From Whitmania pigra (lineage: Eukaryota > Annelida > Clitellata > Hirudinida > Haemopidae), in contig JAJTWR010000479.1 of NCBI GenBank assembly GCA_021613335.1, forward strand, positions 1 to 64,000: DNA of 64,000 bases. The letters are read 5' to 3'. The position numbers and the translations under genes are program-made. Below are positions 40,696-50,833 of this stretch, one piece after another (within the stretch, counting starts at the first letter, position 1; every line of letters starts with the position of its first letter). Below the pieces are notes generated by a model. The model saw nothing but the letters and a program-made list of their open reading frames with translations. It was not told the origin of the DNA and searched no databases.

Positions 40696-41106
40696 TTAGT
40701 CGTTGAAACCAAAGTTTATTTCTTTTTCAATTTCCGGATGCAAACTGAATGCCACCGGACAGGCGCGTGCCGCGCTTTCTATGATAGCTTTCTGTTTATC
40801 GCTGTAATCATTTTTCGGAAATTGTAAATCAACCTTAATACCCTTCACCCTGCGCGGATTTTCGCCCATATACTTGGTTACTTGGGCGGTTGCGCCGTCA
40901 ATATTAAACCGATGCGTACGGGCTGCAATGCCTATCACCGTTAATATGCAGCTGGCCAAAGAGTTAGCCAGCAAGTCGGTAGGAGAAAAGGCTTCTCCTT
41001 TACCCTGATTGTCAACAGGAGCGTCGGTAATAATTTTTTCTCCGGATTTGATATGCGTAGAACTTGTTCTTAAATCGCCTATATAAGTAACTTTTGAAGT
41101 AGCCAT
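40696..41106 (-). CDS. OsmC family peroxidase
   Basis: 136 residues. OsmC/YhfA-type motifs FSPTDLLANSLASCILTVIG (first redox Cys) and ACPVAFSLHPE (second). These proteins reduce organic peroxides with a pair of cysteines. TAAATTTG upstream on the minus strand is a possible -7 element. It follows mqo's start by 33 bases in the same direction. Confidence 0.92.
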   Translation of the reverse strand: MATSKVTYIGDLRTSSTHIKSGEKIITDAPVDNQGKGEAFSPTDLLANSLASCILTVIGIAARTHRFNIDGATAQVTKYMGENPRRVKGIKVDLQFPKNDYSDKQKAIIESAARACPVAFSLHPEIEKEINFGFND

Positions 41107-41529
41107 TTTTACAATTAAATTTCCACAAATTTAATTTATTTGCAGAAACATCCGTTTAAATAACGCTTAATTTTGATGTTATTTAACCTTCTTTACAACA
41201 AGATGATAAGTAGAAATTAATTTGCTTGAGTTTTTATGAAAACTAATACGGAGCAGGTTATATTGCCGGCGATTTACAAAAAGTCGGGAAGGCAAGACCA
41301 AACAAATTTCAAAAGGAGAGACGACAAGCATAATAACTTACCATTTTTCAAAATAATAAGGATTGGCATTTACCGCAAAATGAAAATATTTGTATGCCGC
41401 TTTGCCCGGTTATGCTTTACTTGAAAAGATTGTCTGCTGTATTTTGAATAAGACTCAAAACCCGCAAGAAGGTTGTCTTTTGACGAAGGCATTGCGCCTG
41501 AAGCGCGGTAAAATCAGGGGATTGCTAGG
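41107..41529. other. Intergenic region, no supported gene
   Basis: 423 bases between osmC-type and lipA genes. A 62-codon plus-strand ORF (41236-41424) has no recognisable features or ribosome-binding site and I do not accept it. Nothing else seen. Confidence 0.45.
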
Positions 41530-42411
41530 CTAAAAATCAAGCAAATGTTTTTCGGCGCGGTAAGAAGAACGCACCAAAGGACCGCTCTCTACATATTTTA
41601 AGCCTTTTGCCAGTCCAATTTCTTTATATTTTGCAAATTGGTCGGGATGTATCCAATCTATTACCGGATGATGGTTTTTGCTTGGTTGTAAATATTGCCC
41701 CAAAGTAAGAATGTGTACGCCGTTTGCCGTCAAATCGTCCATGGCTTGGTAAATATCCTGTTCTGTTTCGCCCAAGCCAAGCATAATGCCCGTTTTAGTT
41801 CGCAATCCAAAATCGGAAATTCTTTTTAAACATTCCAAACTTCTGTCGTATTTAGCTTGGATGCGTACTTGTTTGGTTAGCCGTTTAACGGTTTCCATGT
41901 TGTGCGATACTACTTCAGGCCGTTCTTCCAAAACCCGATACAGATTGTCCCATTGGCCTTTAAAATCGGGGATAAGCGTTTCAAGCGTAGTTTGGGGGCT
42001 TTCGCCTCTAATAGACTTCAAAGTTTCGGCCCAGATAATTGAACCGCCGTCTTTCAAATCGTCACGGTCTACCGAGGTAATTACGCAATGTTTTACCTGC
42101 ATCAATTTCACTGAATTGGCTACCCGTTTGGGTTCATCCGTATCAACAGCTAAAGGACGTCCTGTTGCAACCGCGCAAAAAGAGCAAGAGCGAGTGCAAA
42201 TATTGCCCAGAATCATAAAAGTAGCCGTGCCGGCGCCCCAACACTCGCCCATATTAGGGCAATTGCCGCTCTCGCAAATAGTATGTAGTTTATGCGTATC
42301 CACCAGGCTGCGTACCCGGGCATACGTTTTTCCAACGGGAAGTTTTACCCTTAACCAATCAGGTTTTTTGAGTTTATCCTTAACAGCGGTTACAACCGGA
42401 AGCTCAATCAT
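41530..42411 (-). CDS. lipA: Lipoyl synthase
   Basis: Radical-SAM enzyme inserting two sulfurs into protein-bound octanoate. 293 residues. The auxiliary cluster motif [14 protein letters not shown], the radical SAM motif [10 protein letters not shown], and [10 protein letters not shown] are typical. [10 protein letters not shown] at the C-terminus carries the Ser ligand of the auxiliary cluster. The gene is intact. TAAATTTG lies just upstream on the minus strand. Confidence 0.97.
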   Translation of the reverse strand: MIELPVVTAVKDKLKKPDWLRVKLPVGKTYARVRSLVDTHKLHTICESGNCPNMGECWGAGTATFMILGNICTRSCSFCAVATGRPLAVDTDEPKRVANSVKLMQVKHCVITSVDRDDLKDGGSIIWAETLKSIRGESPQTTLETLIPDFKGQWDNLYRVLEERPEVVSHNMETVKRLTKQVRIQAKYDRSLECLKRISDFGLRTKTGIMLGLGETEQDIYQAMDDLTANGVHILTLGQYLQPSKNHHPVIDWIHPDQFAKYKEIGLAKGLKYVESGPLVRSSYRAEKHLLDF

Positions 42412-42442
42412 TCTGCAAATTTAAACATTAGGATTGAGAAAG

Positions 42443-42847
42443 TTAGAAAGAGGACAAATTTGAAATTGCCGGTTCTTTTAAAATAATATTCATTTGGTTT
42501 TGTTGATCGTACTTTAACCGTTTTTTTCGCGGTTGCCTTAGCGTTAACGGCAGCGATTTTGCCAAAGCGCGTTGAAGTAAAAAAAATTTCCAGGCTAAAT
42601 TTTTGTGTAAACTAAATTCTTGCCGGGAATAGTTCCGCCGCTGTTTTTTCTGAAGACTACGCTTTTTTCTTTTACGGCTTTGGGTAGGCAAATATATAAA
42701 AGCGCTCCTTTTTTCATCCCGGCGTATGCTCTTGGCCGGGCTCCGGCGCATTTTGTTTAAGGCCTTGTTTACCTTGCTGAACTTTAAAATGATTACAGCA
42801 ATTTTAAATTCTGTATCAAAATGCGGCGTAAAATATTCATCATGCAA
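42443..42847 (-). other. Doubtful basic ORF between lipA and nitroreductase
   Basis: 134 codons, very rich in Lys and Arg (KRKKRSLQKKQRRN), no family known to me. Other frames of the same DNA also read for long stretches (ATAKKTVKVRSTKPNEY), so this may be a decayed gene rather than a real one. The ORF lies only 32 bases upstream of lipA in the same direction. Confidence 0.3.
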
Positions 42848-42897
42848 ATAGTTTGATAATCAAAAAATATAACGGAATCAGGCTGTTTTACGGATCT

Positions 42898-43530
42898 TCA
42901 AATAAATTTAATTATAAATTCTTCTTTTGGGGTACGCACTTTTTTCAAGTTTACCAACCAATCGCCCTGGGCATCGCGGTAGCCTAAAGGCAACACGCAC
43001 ACGCTGCGCAAACCTTTTTGGGTTAAGCCTAAAATTTCATCGTATTTTTCCGGGATAAACCCTTCCATCGGGGTGGTGTCAACTTGTAATTCTGCCGCTT
43101 GTGCAATGGCCAAACCAAGAGAAAGGTATGCTTGCAGGGCGGCATGTTGATAATTAATAGCTGCCGGGCGCGGAACAAGTCGATTGATTAATTGATTTTG
43201 GTAGCCGGCGGTAGTTTCAGGAGGTAAGCCCCGTTCGTTATTGGCACGCGCAAAAACGGCGTTAATTTTCTCTTCGCTGTAGTTATCCCATGCCGCAAAA
43301 ACCAGTAAGTGAGAACAATCTACCACCTGATTTTGATTATTCGTATGAGGCAACAGTTGTTTTTTGAGTTCGGGGTTTTTAACAACAATTATTTTGAAAG
43401 GTTGTAAACCCGAAGAGGAGGGGGCTAATCTGGCGGCTTCTAAAATTAAATCTACTTTTTCTTCGGGAACAGGCTGTCCGTTCATTTTTTTTGTGGCATA
43501 ACGCCATTTAAGCGAATTTATTAAACTCAT
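42898..43530 (-). CDS. Nitroreductase family NAD(P)H oxidoreductase
   Basis: 210 residues, FMN-binding nitroreductase fold of the NfsB/YdgI type. Starts SLINSLKWRYATKKMNG; LAPSSSGLQPFKIIVVKNPE and the C-terminal LGLTQKGLRSVCVLPLGYRD (flavin phosphate site) are typical. Reduces quinones or nitro compounds with NAD(P)H. Single gene; about 370 bases of non-coding DNA and a doubtful ORF separate it from lipA. Confidence 0.93.
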   Translation of the reverse strand: MSLINSLKWRYATKKMNGQPVPEEKVDLILEAARLAPSSSGLQPFKIIVVKNPELKKQLLPHTNNQNQVVDCSHLLVFAAWDNYSEEKINAVFARANNERGLPPETTAGYQNQLINRLVPRPAAINYQHAALQAYLSLGLAIAQAAELQVDTTPMEGFIPEKYDEILGLTQKGLRSVCVLPLGYRDAQGDWLVNLKKVRTPKEEFIIKFI

Positions 43531-44096
43531 TTTTTATATTATGTTTTAATTTATATTATGTTTCTGACAAAACTTGTTGTTTTGTTGAGACTTGCCCTAA
43601 GCCAGGCAAAACCCTGGTGAATAAACCTGGCTAAAACAACGTCTTTGCTTTAAAAAAAAATTGTAAACCAAAGACACAGGCAGTTTTTATTCTGAAATAC
43701 CCTTGCCATCCCCGATTTATAACAACGGTTTTTAACAACCGCTAAAACCCGGTTGCAAAGTTGCTCTTTGTCGTTTTGTGTATCTTTTGCTAAAAGAGAT
43801 GCCATGCGTTCGGTTAACAAACATATAAACTTGCGTAGTAGCGCGCGAAAGCGATCAATGTTTTTGACTGTAAAATGACGAAGCGATTTTTAACCGGCAA
43901 AATTATCGTTAAAACAGCGTTTTAACGCTTGAAAATACGGGCAAAATAAACAAAAGAAAAGCAGTCGCTTAGAAAAATAAATTTTTGCAACATTTTGATT
44001 TTCTATGAGTTGATTTTGTTCAATTTAATCTCGATATTTGCCCTCAGCAAGGTTGTACATTAAATAACATTAAAAACGACCTTTTAATTAACGCAT
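43531..44096. other. Intergenic region before the T9SS protein
   Basis: 566 bases without a gene. It contains a 9-bp hairpin CGTTAAAAC-AGC-GTTTTAACG (43907-43927) and a repeated TTATATTATGTTT near 43535-43565. No promoter could be fixed; the last 60 bases before 44097 are AT-rich. Confidence 0.45.
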
Positions 44097-47000
44097 ATGC
44101 AAATAATTTTTACTAATTGGAAAAAACTGGCTCTTTTGTTGTTGCTTGCTTTTAAGGCAATTAATTCTTTTGGGCAGGTAACAATCTTGTCTACTCCTGC
44201 TACTGTTACCGCGACGGCAGACGAGGTGGGGGAGAGCTTCTTTAAGTCTTTTTCATTTAAAATTTCAGGACAAGCTGCTGATTTTGGAACGAGTGCAGGT
44301 GAATACGTAATACGTTTAAAAGCCCCCGAGGGTTGGGTGTTTAATACTTCCAGTAATTTGAGCAATTATATAAGTGGCGTAGTTCAAAGCTTTGAGGTTG
44401 CGATATCGTCAGATTATTTTGAGATAACATATCAATATGATCCTACTCTAACAGGCCCCGACCATTACCTTTCAATTTCCGGTTTGGGAATCAGGTCAAC
44501 TTCAGGGGCTGTAGGGCCTGATGCTTATATTACAAGGGTTAGTACAGAACTCGGCACCGAGGCGAATATTAACGGACTTGGTATAGGCGCTCAATTAAGT
44601 TCTCCTGTTTTAAGAAAAACTCCAGGCGTATTTAACCAGCTTCAGGTACTGTTGCCCGGCGAAACGAACGCTTCGGGTTCGGCTACCGGAAAATCAGGAA
44701 CTGCTGATCCGCAAACTGCCGGAACGGACATAACTGTAAGGGTTAATGCGGTAGATGCGGCTTTTAACCTTGTTACAACGGCGGCCGGCGAGGTTTCCAT
44801 GTCTGCAAATGTAAAGGGCGAGATGCCTCCAAAAGCCGATTTAACAAACGGTACGCGAACATTTCAAATAAAATTAATGCAAGCCGGCACGGCAGTGGTA
44901 AAGGCGGAAGGCTTAATAAATCGTCAAAGTGTTACCGCAACAAGCAGTTCTGTAACCATTAACCCTGCGCCTTATGCAAAACTATTGATTTTGCTACCCG
45001 GCGAAACGGCAGACATTAATTCTGCTACTGGTAAAACGGGAACTCCCGAACTTTTTAAGCCAGGCGACAGGAAGGCGGTTACCGTTACAACGGTAGACCA
45101 ATATTGGAATTTGGTTAGTAACGTTAGCAATACCATTACAATTTCAGTGACTGGCGCAACAACTTATACATTAAGACCTAATAATCTAACCGTTAGCATG
45201 CCTGCTTCGGGCACATATCGTTTTTCTGTTACATTTCATGTTGCCAACGAAATGCCAACTATTACGGTTAAAGACGCGGCAAGCCCGGGCATAAACGCCT
45301 CAGTTTCTGTTACCGTTACTACAGGAGATTATGCCAGGTTATTAATTTTGCTGCCCGGCGAAACCAGAGCTCCTAATACCTCAACAGGTAAAACAGGAAC
45401 TGTAAACGGGGTTGAGGCAGGCGGGCAGATATCGGGGCAGGTTTATGCGGTAGATAATGGTTGGAACATCGTTACTACCGTAACCAGGCAGATTAACATT
45501 ACCGATTCAAAAAATGCGCTAATAAATTCGCCCGTTAACCTTATCAATGGCCAGGCTACTTTTAGCGCCACGCTTAGAGAGGCGGCAACTCATGTGCTGA
45601 CTGCAGCTGATCCCAATAGTAGTTCAGTTACTGCCAATAGTTCTACTATAATCGTAACTGCGGGCGCTTATAAAAAACTGTTAATTTTATTGCCCGGCGA
45701 AATACACGCTCCCGGTTCGGCTACCGGAAAAACAGGAACTGCAACAGACAGGGTATCAGGACAAGGATTTGATATTAGTGTTTTAGCGGTAGACGAGTAT
45801 TGGAATAAAGTTTCGTCCGGTTCTAATACTATTAGAATTACCTCAACCGATCCGGATGCTACCCTCCCGTCCGATGGGTCGCCTCGGAAGGTTAGAATAA
45901 CGTTGAGGCTCGTTAGAAACACCACCACTATTACCGCTACCGATGAAACAGACAGGACTAAAACATATTATACTACCCCAAATATCAATGTAATAGACAG
46001 CAATGTACCCCAAAATTTGATAGTTTTATTACCCGGTGAGACATATGAAGTGAAGGGCTTTCCTTTACCTAAATCAGGAATTGCGAATACAATTACAGCA
46101 GGCTCGCCTACTATCGTTACGATATATCTTTTAAATCAAAGGGCCGAAATTCTTACCTCGGCAAACAATCAGATTAGTCTTTCTGATAATTTCGAAACCA
46201 ACGCCATTATTAATCCTTCAATTGCCACAGCGGTCGCTGGGGTTGCCACTTTTACGGTTACCTTTAAAAAACCGGGTAGTCATACATTAACGGGCAAAGA
46301 CCTTACAGGCGCGTCGCGCATAAGCGGGACTTCAGATCCTTTCACCGTGATAGTCGGTAATTACGCTAAAATTTTAGCCTTACTTCCCGGGCAAACGCAT
46401 GACCCTGGTTCTGAAACGGGGGTTAGCGGAGCTATAACAAAACCTGTCAGAGGGCAAAATATGACTATTAAACTGATTGCTGTTGATAACAGTTTTAATA
46501 CCGTAATTTCTGTTGCCAATTCTGTTACAAGAACTTCGCTTAGTTCAGGACTTGAAGGTTTGCCCGAAACTGCCGCATTTACAAATGGAGAATTATCTTT
46601 TCCGGCAGTGGTTATTACAACCCAAGGCGCGAAGTCGGTTAATTATCAGGACCAAACTCAGACGTCTATCAGCGTAACAATTAATATTCCAGACCCGGAT
46701 GCAGCAAACGCCGCAACCGATTATTTTCGAAGCGCAAAGCCCGGAAATTGGAATCAGCCTTCAAACTGGGAAAGCTCTGCTGACGAAGTAACGTGGATGC
46801 AAGCAACGTTATCGCCTGGCGCAACTGCTCGCACAACTACTGTTAGGCATAATATTAAAATTACAGATGCTATAACGGTTAATCTCGTTATTGTTGAAAG
46901 CGGCGGAATAGTTGATGTTAAGCAACCTTTAACCATTGCAAGCGGCGGAACTTTTAGGGTTAATGATAACGGTATTTTAAAAAATGCAGCTAATATTGTA

Positions 47001-49394
47001 ACTACCGGCGCTCTGGAGATTGCCTCCGGCGGGAAATACCAACATGCGTTTACCACAGAGGCAGGCGTTATACCTACGGCAGACTGGCAACCTGGTTCTG
47101 TTTGTGAAGTGATAGGATATACCTCGTTTGCAGGAAGCATTGAAGGCGCCGGTCAACCCTTTTCTAATTTTAATTGGAATGCCGCTAGCCAAGAGGCAAA
47201 CGTTAATATCAATACAGATTTTCAGGCGACAAATCTTACAATTAGTTCTACCGGCAAAGGGAAGCTAATCTTTAATACTACAACAACCGTTGAGGGTGAT
47301 TTTAGGCTAATGAACGGAAAAGTTGATTTTACCAACACTGAATTGTTTTTTGATGGCCTTGGCGCTCAAACAATTTCCAATAATGGAACTGATCCGCTGA
47401 GGTTTAAAAAGGTTAACTTTAGCGGTTCAAGGCCTAAAACCCTTAGTCAAGGAAAATTTTATTTAAACCCGGATGGGGTTTTGCGTTTAGAAGGAAAAAA
47501 TGCCTTATTAAATGCAGACGGAAAGCTTACTTTACTGTCTGATCAAAATTCAACGGCTGCTATTGCTCCTCTGACGAGCCGCCGCCCCCCGCGACCACAA
47601 ATAAAGGGCAATGTAACGGTTCAAAGATATATAAGCGGGGGGGCTGTAAAACAATATCGAACCTGGCGAACGATTTCTTCTCCAACACATAACGGTGGTT
47701 TTTACTCTTTAGCAGATGTGATTGATAACGTTATTGTAACAGGTAAAGGAGGGAGCTCCAATGGTTTTGATCAAACTTCAACAAACAATCCTTCGGCCTT
47801 TATTTATACCAGCCAAAATGGGTTTGAAGCTATCGAGAACCGTAATCAAAAAATACCGGCAGGCAAAGGCATTTTTTTATTTTATAGAGGAAACAGAGAT
47901 AAATTTGACCAGAAAACAAACTATCCTTATACAGATCCTGAACCTACCATTATTGATTTTACGGGAGACTTAAATCAAGGAAATATATCCGTTACGCTTA
48001 CTACCAATGAAAACCCCGCCGCCCCCGCTACAGCTAGCTTTAACCTGTTAGGCAATCCGTATGCTTCAGCTATTAGCTGGCAAAAATTTCACGATGATAA
48101 CCAAAACGTGAGCTCTTTTGTAAACCCATATGCTAGAATCTGGAATTTCTCAACAAAAAGCTATACAACGGTAAACGCTCAATCAGGAGATTTCATCATC
48201 TCTTCGGGGCAGTCGTTTTTTGTGCAAGCCAAAGCACCCGGAGAAACGCTTACCTTTAAAGAAGATCATAAAGTTGACTCTCAACCTTCTTCTCTTTTTA
48301 TGTTTAAACAGGAAAATAACATCAACGATTTACCGCTAAAACAGGCTTCGGGCGGCGATAACCAGCAAAAATTAAAGAGCAGTGGAAATCAAAATTATTT
48401 TGCGGCTATGCCCCTGGTTAAAGTACAACTTAAAAAGCCGTCGAGCTATAATATGGATGAAACCTGTATTGCTTTTGACCCATCGGGCAATAATAAATAT
48501 TTAATTTCCGAAGATGCGTGCTATTTTCCTGCCGAAGAAATTAAGTTGGCAAGTTTATCGAGCGATAATGTAAATCTGGCTTATAATATTATGGAAGAAA
48601 TAGGGGAAGGGAAAACTGTAAAATTAGATGTAAACGCAACCTGGTCGGCTGATTATAGTTTAACTTTTAATCTCCGTAATATTCCGCCGGGCGTTAAGAT
48701 ATGGTTAATAGATAAATATTTGAATACCCAAACCCGTGTTAGCAATGAGCAAACAGTCAGTTTTACAATTAATAAATCTGTTCCCGTTAGTTTTGGCCCA
48801 GAGCGGTTCAGTATTGTATTTAATCAAGAACCTACCTTAGAATCTGTAATAACTGATTTTAAAGGCAAGAAAGTAAATGAGGGGGTTATGTTAAGCTGGG
48901 TTGCAAAAGCCGGCTCTAATGGCGATTATTTTCAAATTCAGCGTGCCGGCAGCGACAATATTTATTCGCCATTAACCGCTACCGTTCAGGTTAAAAACGA
49001 GCTTAGCAACTATGTTTTGCTTGATAGCAAGCCGCTTACCGGCAATAATTATTATCAACTAAGCATGGTAGATAAGGATGGTAAAAAAACAACTTACAGT
49101 AAAGTGGCGAGTATTTATTATGATGGCATTTCAAAAACCGTTTTTACCGTTTATCCCAACCCTGCCGGCGAAAAAACAACGGTTAAATACCAAGGCGTTT
49201 TGGGCGATAAAAACATGATTAGAGTAGCTAATATAATCGGTCAGTTGATATACGACAAAAGTGTAAATGAAAGCGAGTTGCAAAATGGAATTGAAATTAA
49301 CTTGAGCGCATGGGCCCCCGGCGTTTATTTGGTTGAGTTGATAGATAAAACGTCTAATAAAAGAGTAGATATTCAAAAATTAATTAAAAAATAG
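44097..49394 (+). CDS. Large T9SS-secreted repeat surface protein
   Basis: 1765 residues. Signal peptide about 1-26 (LLLLLAFKAINSFG). Residues about 181-865 contain six tandem modules of roughly 113-119 residues, each opening with a variant of LLILLPGETxxxGSATGKTGT and a later VxAVDxxWNxV core. Residues about 875-1100 follow with GNWNQPSNWES and hydrophobic strands of a beta-helix type (IVESGGIVDVKQPLTIASGG). A fibronectin-like stretch (GVMLSWVAKAG, DYFQIQRAGS) precedes a C-terminal type A T9SS sorting domain (residues about 1681-1765: VYPNPAGEKTTVKYQG, RVANIIGQLIYD, APGVYLVELID). It should be exported to the surface; adhesin or matrix roles are inference. Confidence 0.92.
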   Translation: MQIIFTNWKKLALLLLLAFKAINSFGQVTILSTPATVTATADEVGESFFKSFSFKISGQAADFGTSAGEYVIRLKAPEGWVFNTSSNLSNYISGVVQSFEVAISSDYFEITYQYDPTLTGPDHYLSISGLGIRSTSGAVGPDAYITRVSTELGTEANINGLGIGAQLSSPVLRKTPGVFNQLQVLLPGETNASGSATGKSGTADPQTAGTDITVRVNAVDAAFNLVTTAAGEVSMSANVKGEMPPKADLTNGTRTFQIKLMQAGTAVVKAEGLINRQSVTATSSSVTINPAPYAKLLILLPGETADINSATGKTGTPELFKPGDRKAVTVTTVDQYWNLVSNVSNTITISVTGATTYTLRPNNLTVSMPASGTYRFSVTFHVANEMPTITVKDAASPGINASVSVTVTTGDYARLLILLPGETRAPNTSTGKTGTVNGVEAGGQISGQVYAVDNGWNIVTTVTRQINITDSKNALINSPVNLINGQATFSATLREAATHVLTAADPNSSSVTANSSTIIVTAGAYKKLLILLPGEIHAPGSATGKTGTATDRVSGQGFDISVLAVDEYWNKVSSGSNTIRITSTDPDATLPSDGSPRKVRITLRLVRNTTTITATDETDRTKTYYTTPNINVIDSNVPQNLIVLLPGETYEVKGFPLPKSGIANTITAGSPTIVTIYLLNQRAEILTSANNQISLSDNFETNAIINPSIATAVAGVATFTVTFKKPGSHTLTGKDLTGASRISGTSDPFTVIVGNYAKILALLPGQTHDPGSETGVSGAITKPVRGQNMTIKLIAVDNSFNTVISVANSVTRTSLSSGLEGLPETAAFTNGELSFPAVVITTQGAKSVNYQDQTQTSISVTINIPDPDAANAATDYFRSAKPGNWNQPSNWESSADEVTWMQATLSPGATARTTTVRHNIKITDAITVNLVIVESGGIVDVKQPLTIASGGTFRVNDNGILKNAANIVTTGALEIASGGKYQHAFTTEAGVIPTADWQPGSVCEVIGYTSFAGSIEGAGQPFSNFNWNAASQEANVNINTDFQATNLTISSTGKGKLIFNTTTTVEGDFRLMNGKVDFTNTELFFDGLGAQTISNNGTDPLRFKKVNFSGSRPKTLSQGKFYLNPDGVLRLEGKNALLNADGKLTLLSDQNSTAAIAPLTSRRPPRPQIKGNVTVQRYISGGAVKQYRTWRTISSPTHNGGFYSLADVIDNVIVTGKGGSSNGFDQTSTNNPSAFIYTSQNGFEAIENRNQKIPAGKGIFLFYRGNRDKFDQKTNYPYTDPEPTIIDFTGDLNQGNISVTLTTNENPAAPATASFNLLGNPYASAISWQKFHDDNQNVSSFVNPYARIWNFSTKSYTTVNAQSGDFIISSGQSFFVQAKAPGETLTFKEDHKVDSQPSSLFMFKQENNINDLPLKQASGGDNQQKLKSSGNQNYFAAMPLVKVQLKKPSSYNMDETCIAFDPSGNNKYLISEDACYFPAEEIKLASLSSDNVNLAYNIMEEIGEGKTVKLDVNATWSADYSLTFNLRNIPPGVKIWLIDKYLNTQTRVSNEQTVSFTINKSVPVSFGPERFSIVFNQEPTLESVITDFKGKKVNEGVMLSWVAKAGSNGDYFQIQRAGSDNIYSPLTATVQVKNELSNYVLLDSKPLTGNNYYQLSMVDKDGKKTTYSKVASIYYDGISKTVFTVYPNPAGEKTTVKYQGVLGDKNMIRVANIIGQLIYDKSVNESELQNGIEINLSAWAPGVYLVELIDKTSNKRVDIQKLIKK
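44637..46695 (+). repeat. Six tandem LLPGE-type modules
   Basis: DNA encoding the six repeats, starting near residues 181, 295, 414, 527, 640 and 757. Modules 1-4 and 6 keep the opening LLPGE and SATG/ETG; module 5 (LIVLLPGETYEVKGFPLPKS) has diverged most and lacks the GKTGT copy. Period is 113-119 residues, with spacing drifting by a few residues. Confidence 0.8.
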
Positions 49395-49467
49395 GCTGCT
49401 TTATGTTTTGGCTTGCGGTTTAAGCAGGCCAAAATATAATAAACCTTAACAAATTTAGCGGGTACAA

Positions 49468-49695
49468 ATGGCGAAAAAAAACATAAAAAAAATTATTTTA
49501 CTAGGTTTTTTATGGGCATGTTTACACCCCATGGTTTTGTTAGCACAAGATTCTGATCCTGTAGTACCTATGAGCCAGGAGTACGATCCGGATCCGGTTC
49601 CAATTGATGGCGGGGTAGGAATTTTGCTGGCAGCAGGAGTAACTTATGGCTTAAAAAAAATCCATGATAACAAAAGAAAAAACAAAAAAATTTAA
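49468..49695 (+). CDS. Small PID-CTERM-like sorting protein
   Basis: 75 residues. Signal peptide ends LLAQ; the mature part is short and acidic (DSDPVVPMSQEYDPDPVP) and then shows the tripartite tail PIDGG, hydrophobic GVGILLAAGVTYGL, basic KKIHDNKRKNKK. This matches the PID-CTERM type of C-terminal sorting signal known from Bacteroidota. It starts 73 bases after the large T9SS protein and runs the same way, so co-expression is likely. The processing enzyme is not in this window. Confidence 0.7.
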   Translation: MAKKNIKKIILLGFLWACLHPMVLLAQDSDPVVPMSQEYDPDPVPIDGGVGILLAAGVTYGLKKIHDNKRKNKKI

Positions 49696-50552
49696 CTATT
49701 AGTTATAGCCTTTTCTTTGTTTAAGATGTAATGAAAAATACCCTCAATAGGTTTTTTAATAATAAGGCCTAGTTTCAAGTCGTTTTTAGCCATTACTTCT
49801 TTAAGCGCCTTTTGATAATAAAAGGCAATAGAACCCGAAAAATTACAAGTTAAGGCATTGTAGTTTTTATAGTTTTTGATATTGGTATCTATAAATTCTT
49901 GAAATCCCTCATGAAGTACTTTTTGAATAAAGGGATGGCATTGACGCTCTTTCATAAACATACTGAAAGATGCCAAATAGGCGTTGGCAAAAGGCTGGGT
50001 ATAAATTTGATTTATAACGATTTCTTTATCTACCTTAAACATTTTATAAAAACTATCCATTAAATCTACAGGCATTGTCTGATATAAAAACGAGGTAATC
50101 ATTTTTTTTCCAAAATAGGTTTTAGAACCTTCATCGCCAAGTATATAACCTAAACCATGCACGCCGACAAAAACCTCTCTGCCATCGTAATAGGCAATAT
50201 TGGAACCGCTACCCAAAATACAGCATAACCCTTTTTTATTGCCACAAGTAGCGTATGCGTTGCCTATTAAGTTGTGGTCTACGCTAATAAACGCGTTTGG
50301 AAAAAATGATGATAAGCCGTTGGAAATGATTTCATGTTTATCCGGATTTGAACATCCCGAACCAAAGAAATAAATTTCTGTTACTTGATGGGCGTATGAG
50401 CCCAATTCTTTGTTTTTAGAAAGAATTTTGACAATATCGTTTGCATTAACAAAATATGGATTTAGTCCTTGGGTTTCGAATTTTAAGTTTTTTTTCGGGG
50501 TATGAGCCATCCAATCGGTTTTGGCAGAGCCGCTATCAGCAACTAAAATCAT
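49692..50552 (-). CDS. BadF/BcrA-type ATPase, N-acetylglucosamine kinase-like
   Basis: 286 residues, ASKHA fold. Phosphate-1 loop ILVADSGSAKTDWM, GLGYILGDEGSKTYFGKKM and ILGSGSNIAYYDG are the family motifs. Homologues phosphorylate N-acetylglucosamine or act as enzyme activators. The stop overlaps the 3' end of the PID-CTERM-like gene by four bases on the opposite strand. Intact. Confidence 0.88.
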   Translation of the reverse strand: MILVADSGSAKTDWMAHTPKKNLKFETQGLNPYFVNANDIVKILSKNKELGSYAHQVTEIYFFGSGCSNPDKHEIISNGLSSFFPNAFISVDHNLIGNAYATCGNKKGLCCILGSGSNIAYYDGREVFVGVHGLGYILGDEGSKTYFGKKMITSFLYQTMPVDLMDSFYKMFKVDKEIVINQIYTQPFANAYLASFSMFMKERQCHPFIQKVLHEGFQEFIDTNIKNYKNYNALTCNFSGSIAFYYQKALKEVMAKNDLKLGLIIKKPIEGIFHYILNKEKAITNS

Positions 50553-50833
50553 TTTCCTAAAATAAAAATTATTTATTAAAAAAACGTTCTATTAATTGTT
50601 TTAGCGTAATTTATACCTTTTTTTTGATATGGGTTTCCACAAAAGTTGCTTTAGGTTTTGTTTTCTTCTTGTTAGAACCCAATCCGGTTTAAGATAACGC
50701 ACAATATCTTCTCGCTTTAACGAAAAAGTATTGATTTGTTATAGGTTTTATGCTAACCTGATTTTACAGCCTTTACTAAAACCCGACAGATAAAGTGTTT
50801 TTTTATTTTAAATTTGCGAAAAACTGCAATTCT

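Noticed and set aside
41236..41424. 62-codon plus-strand ORF between osmC-type and lipA genes
   Set aside because: No family match, no ribosome-binding site, and its composition resembles non-coding AT-rich DNA.
41786..42424. 212-codon ORF antisense to lipA
   Set aside because: Overlaps conserved iron-sulfur motifs of LipA on the opposite strand; shadow frame.
43907..43927. Hairpin CGTTAAAAC-AGC-GTTTTAACG upstream of the T9SS gene
   Set aside because: Perfect 9-bp stem but no T run and too far (170 bp) from either gene to call it a terminator or operator.
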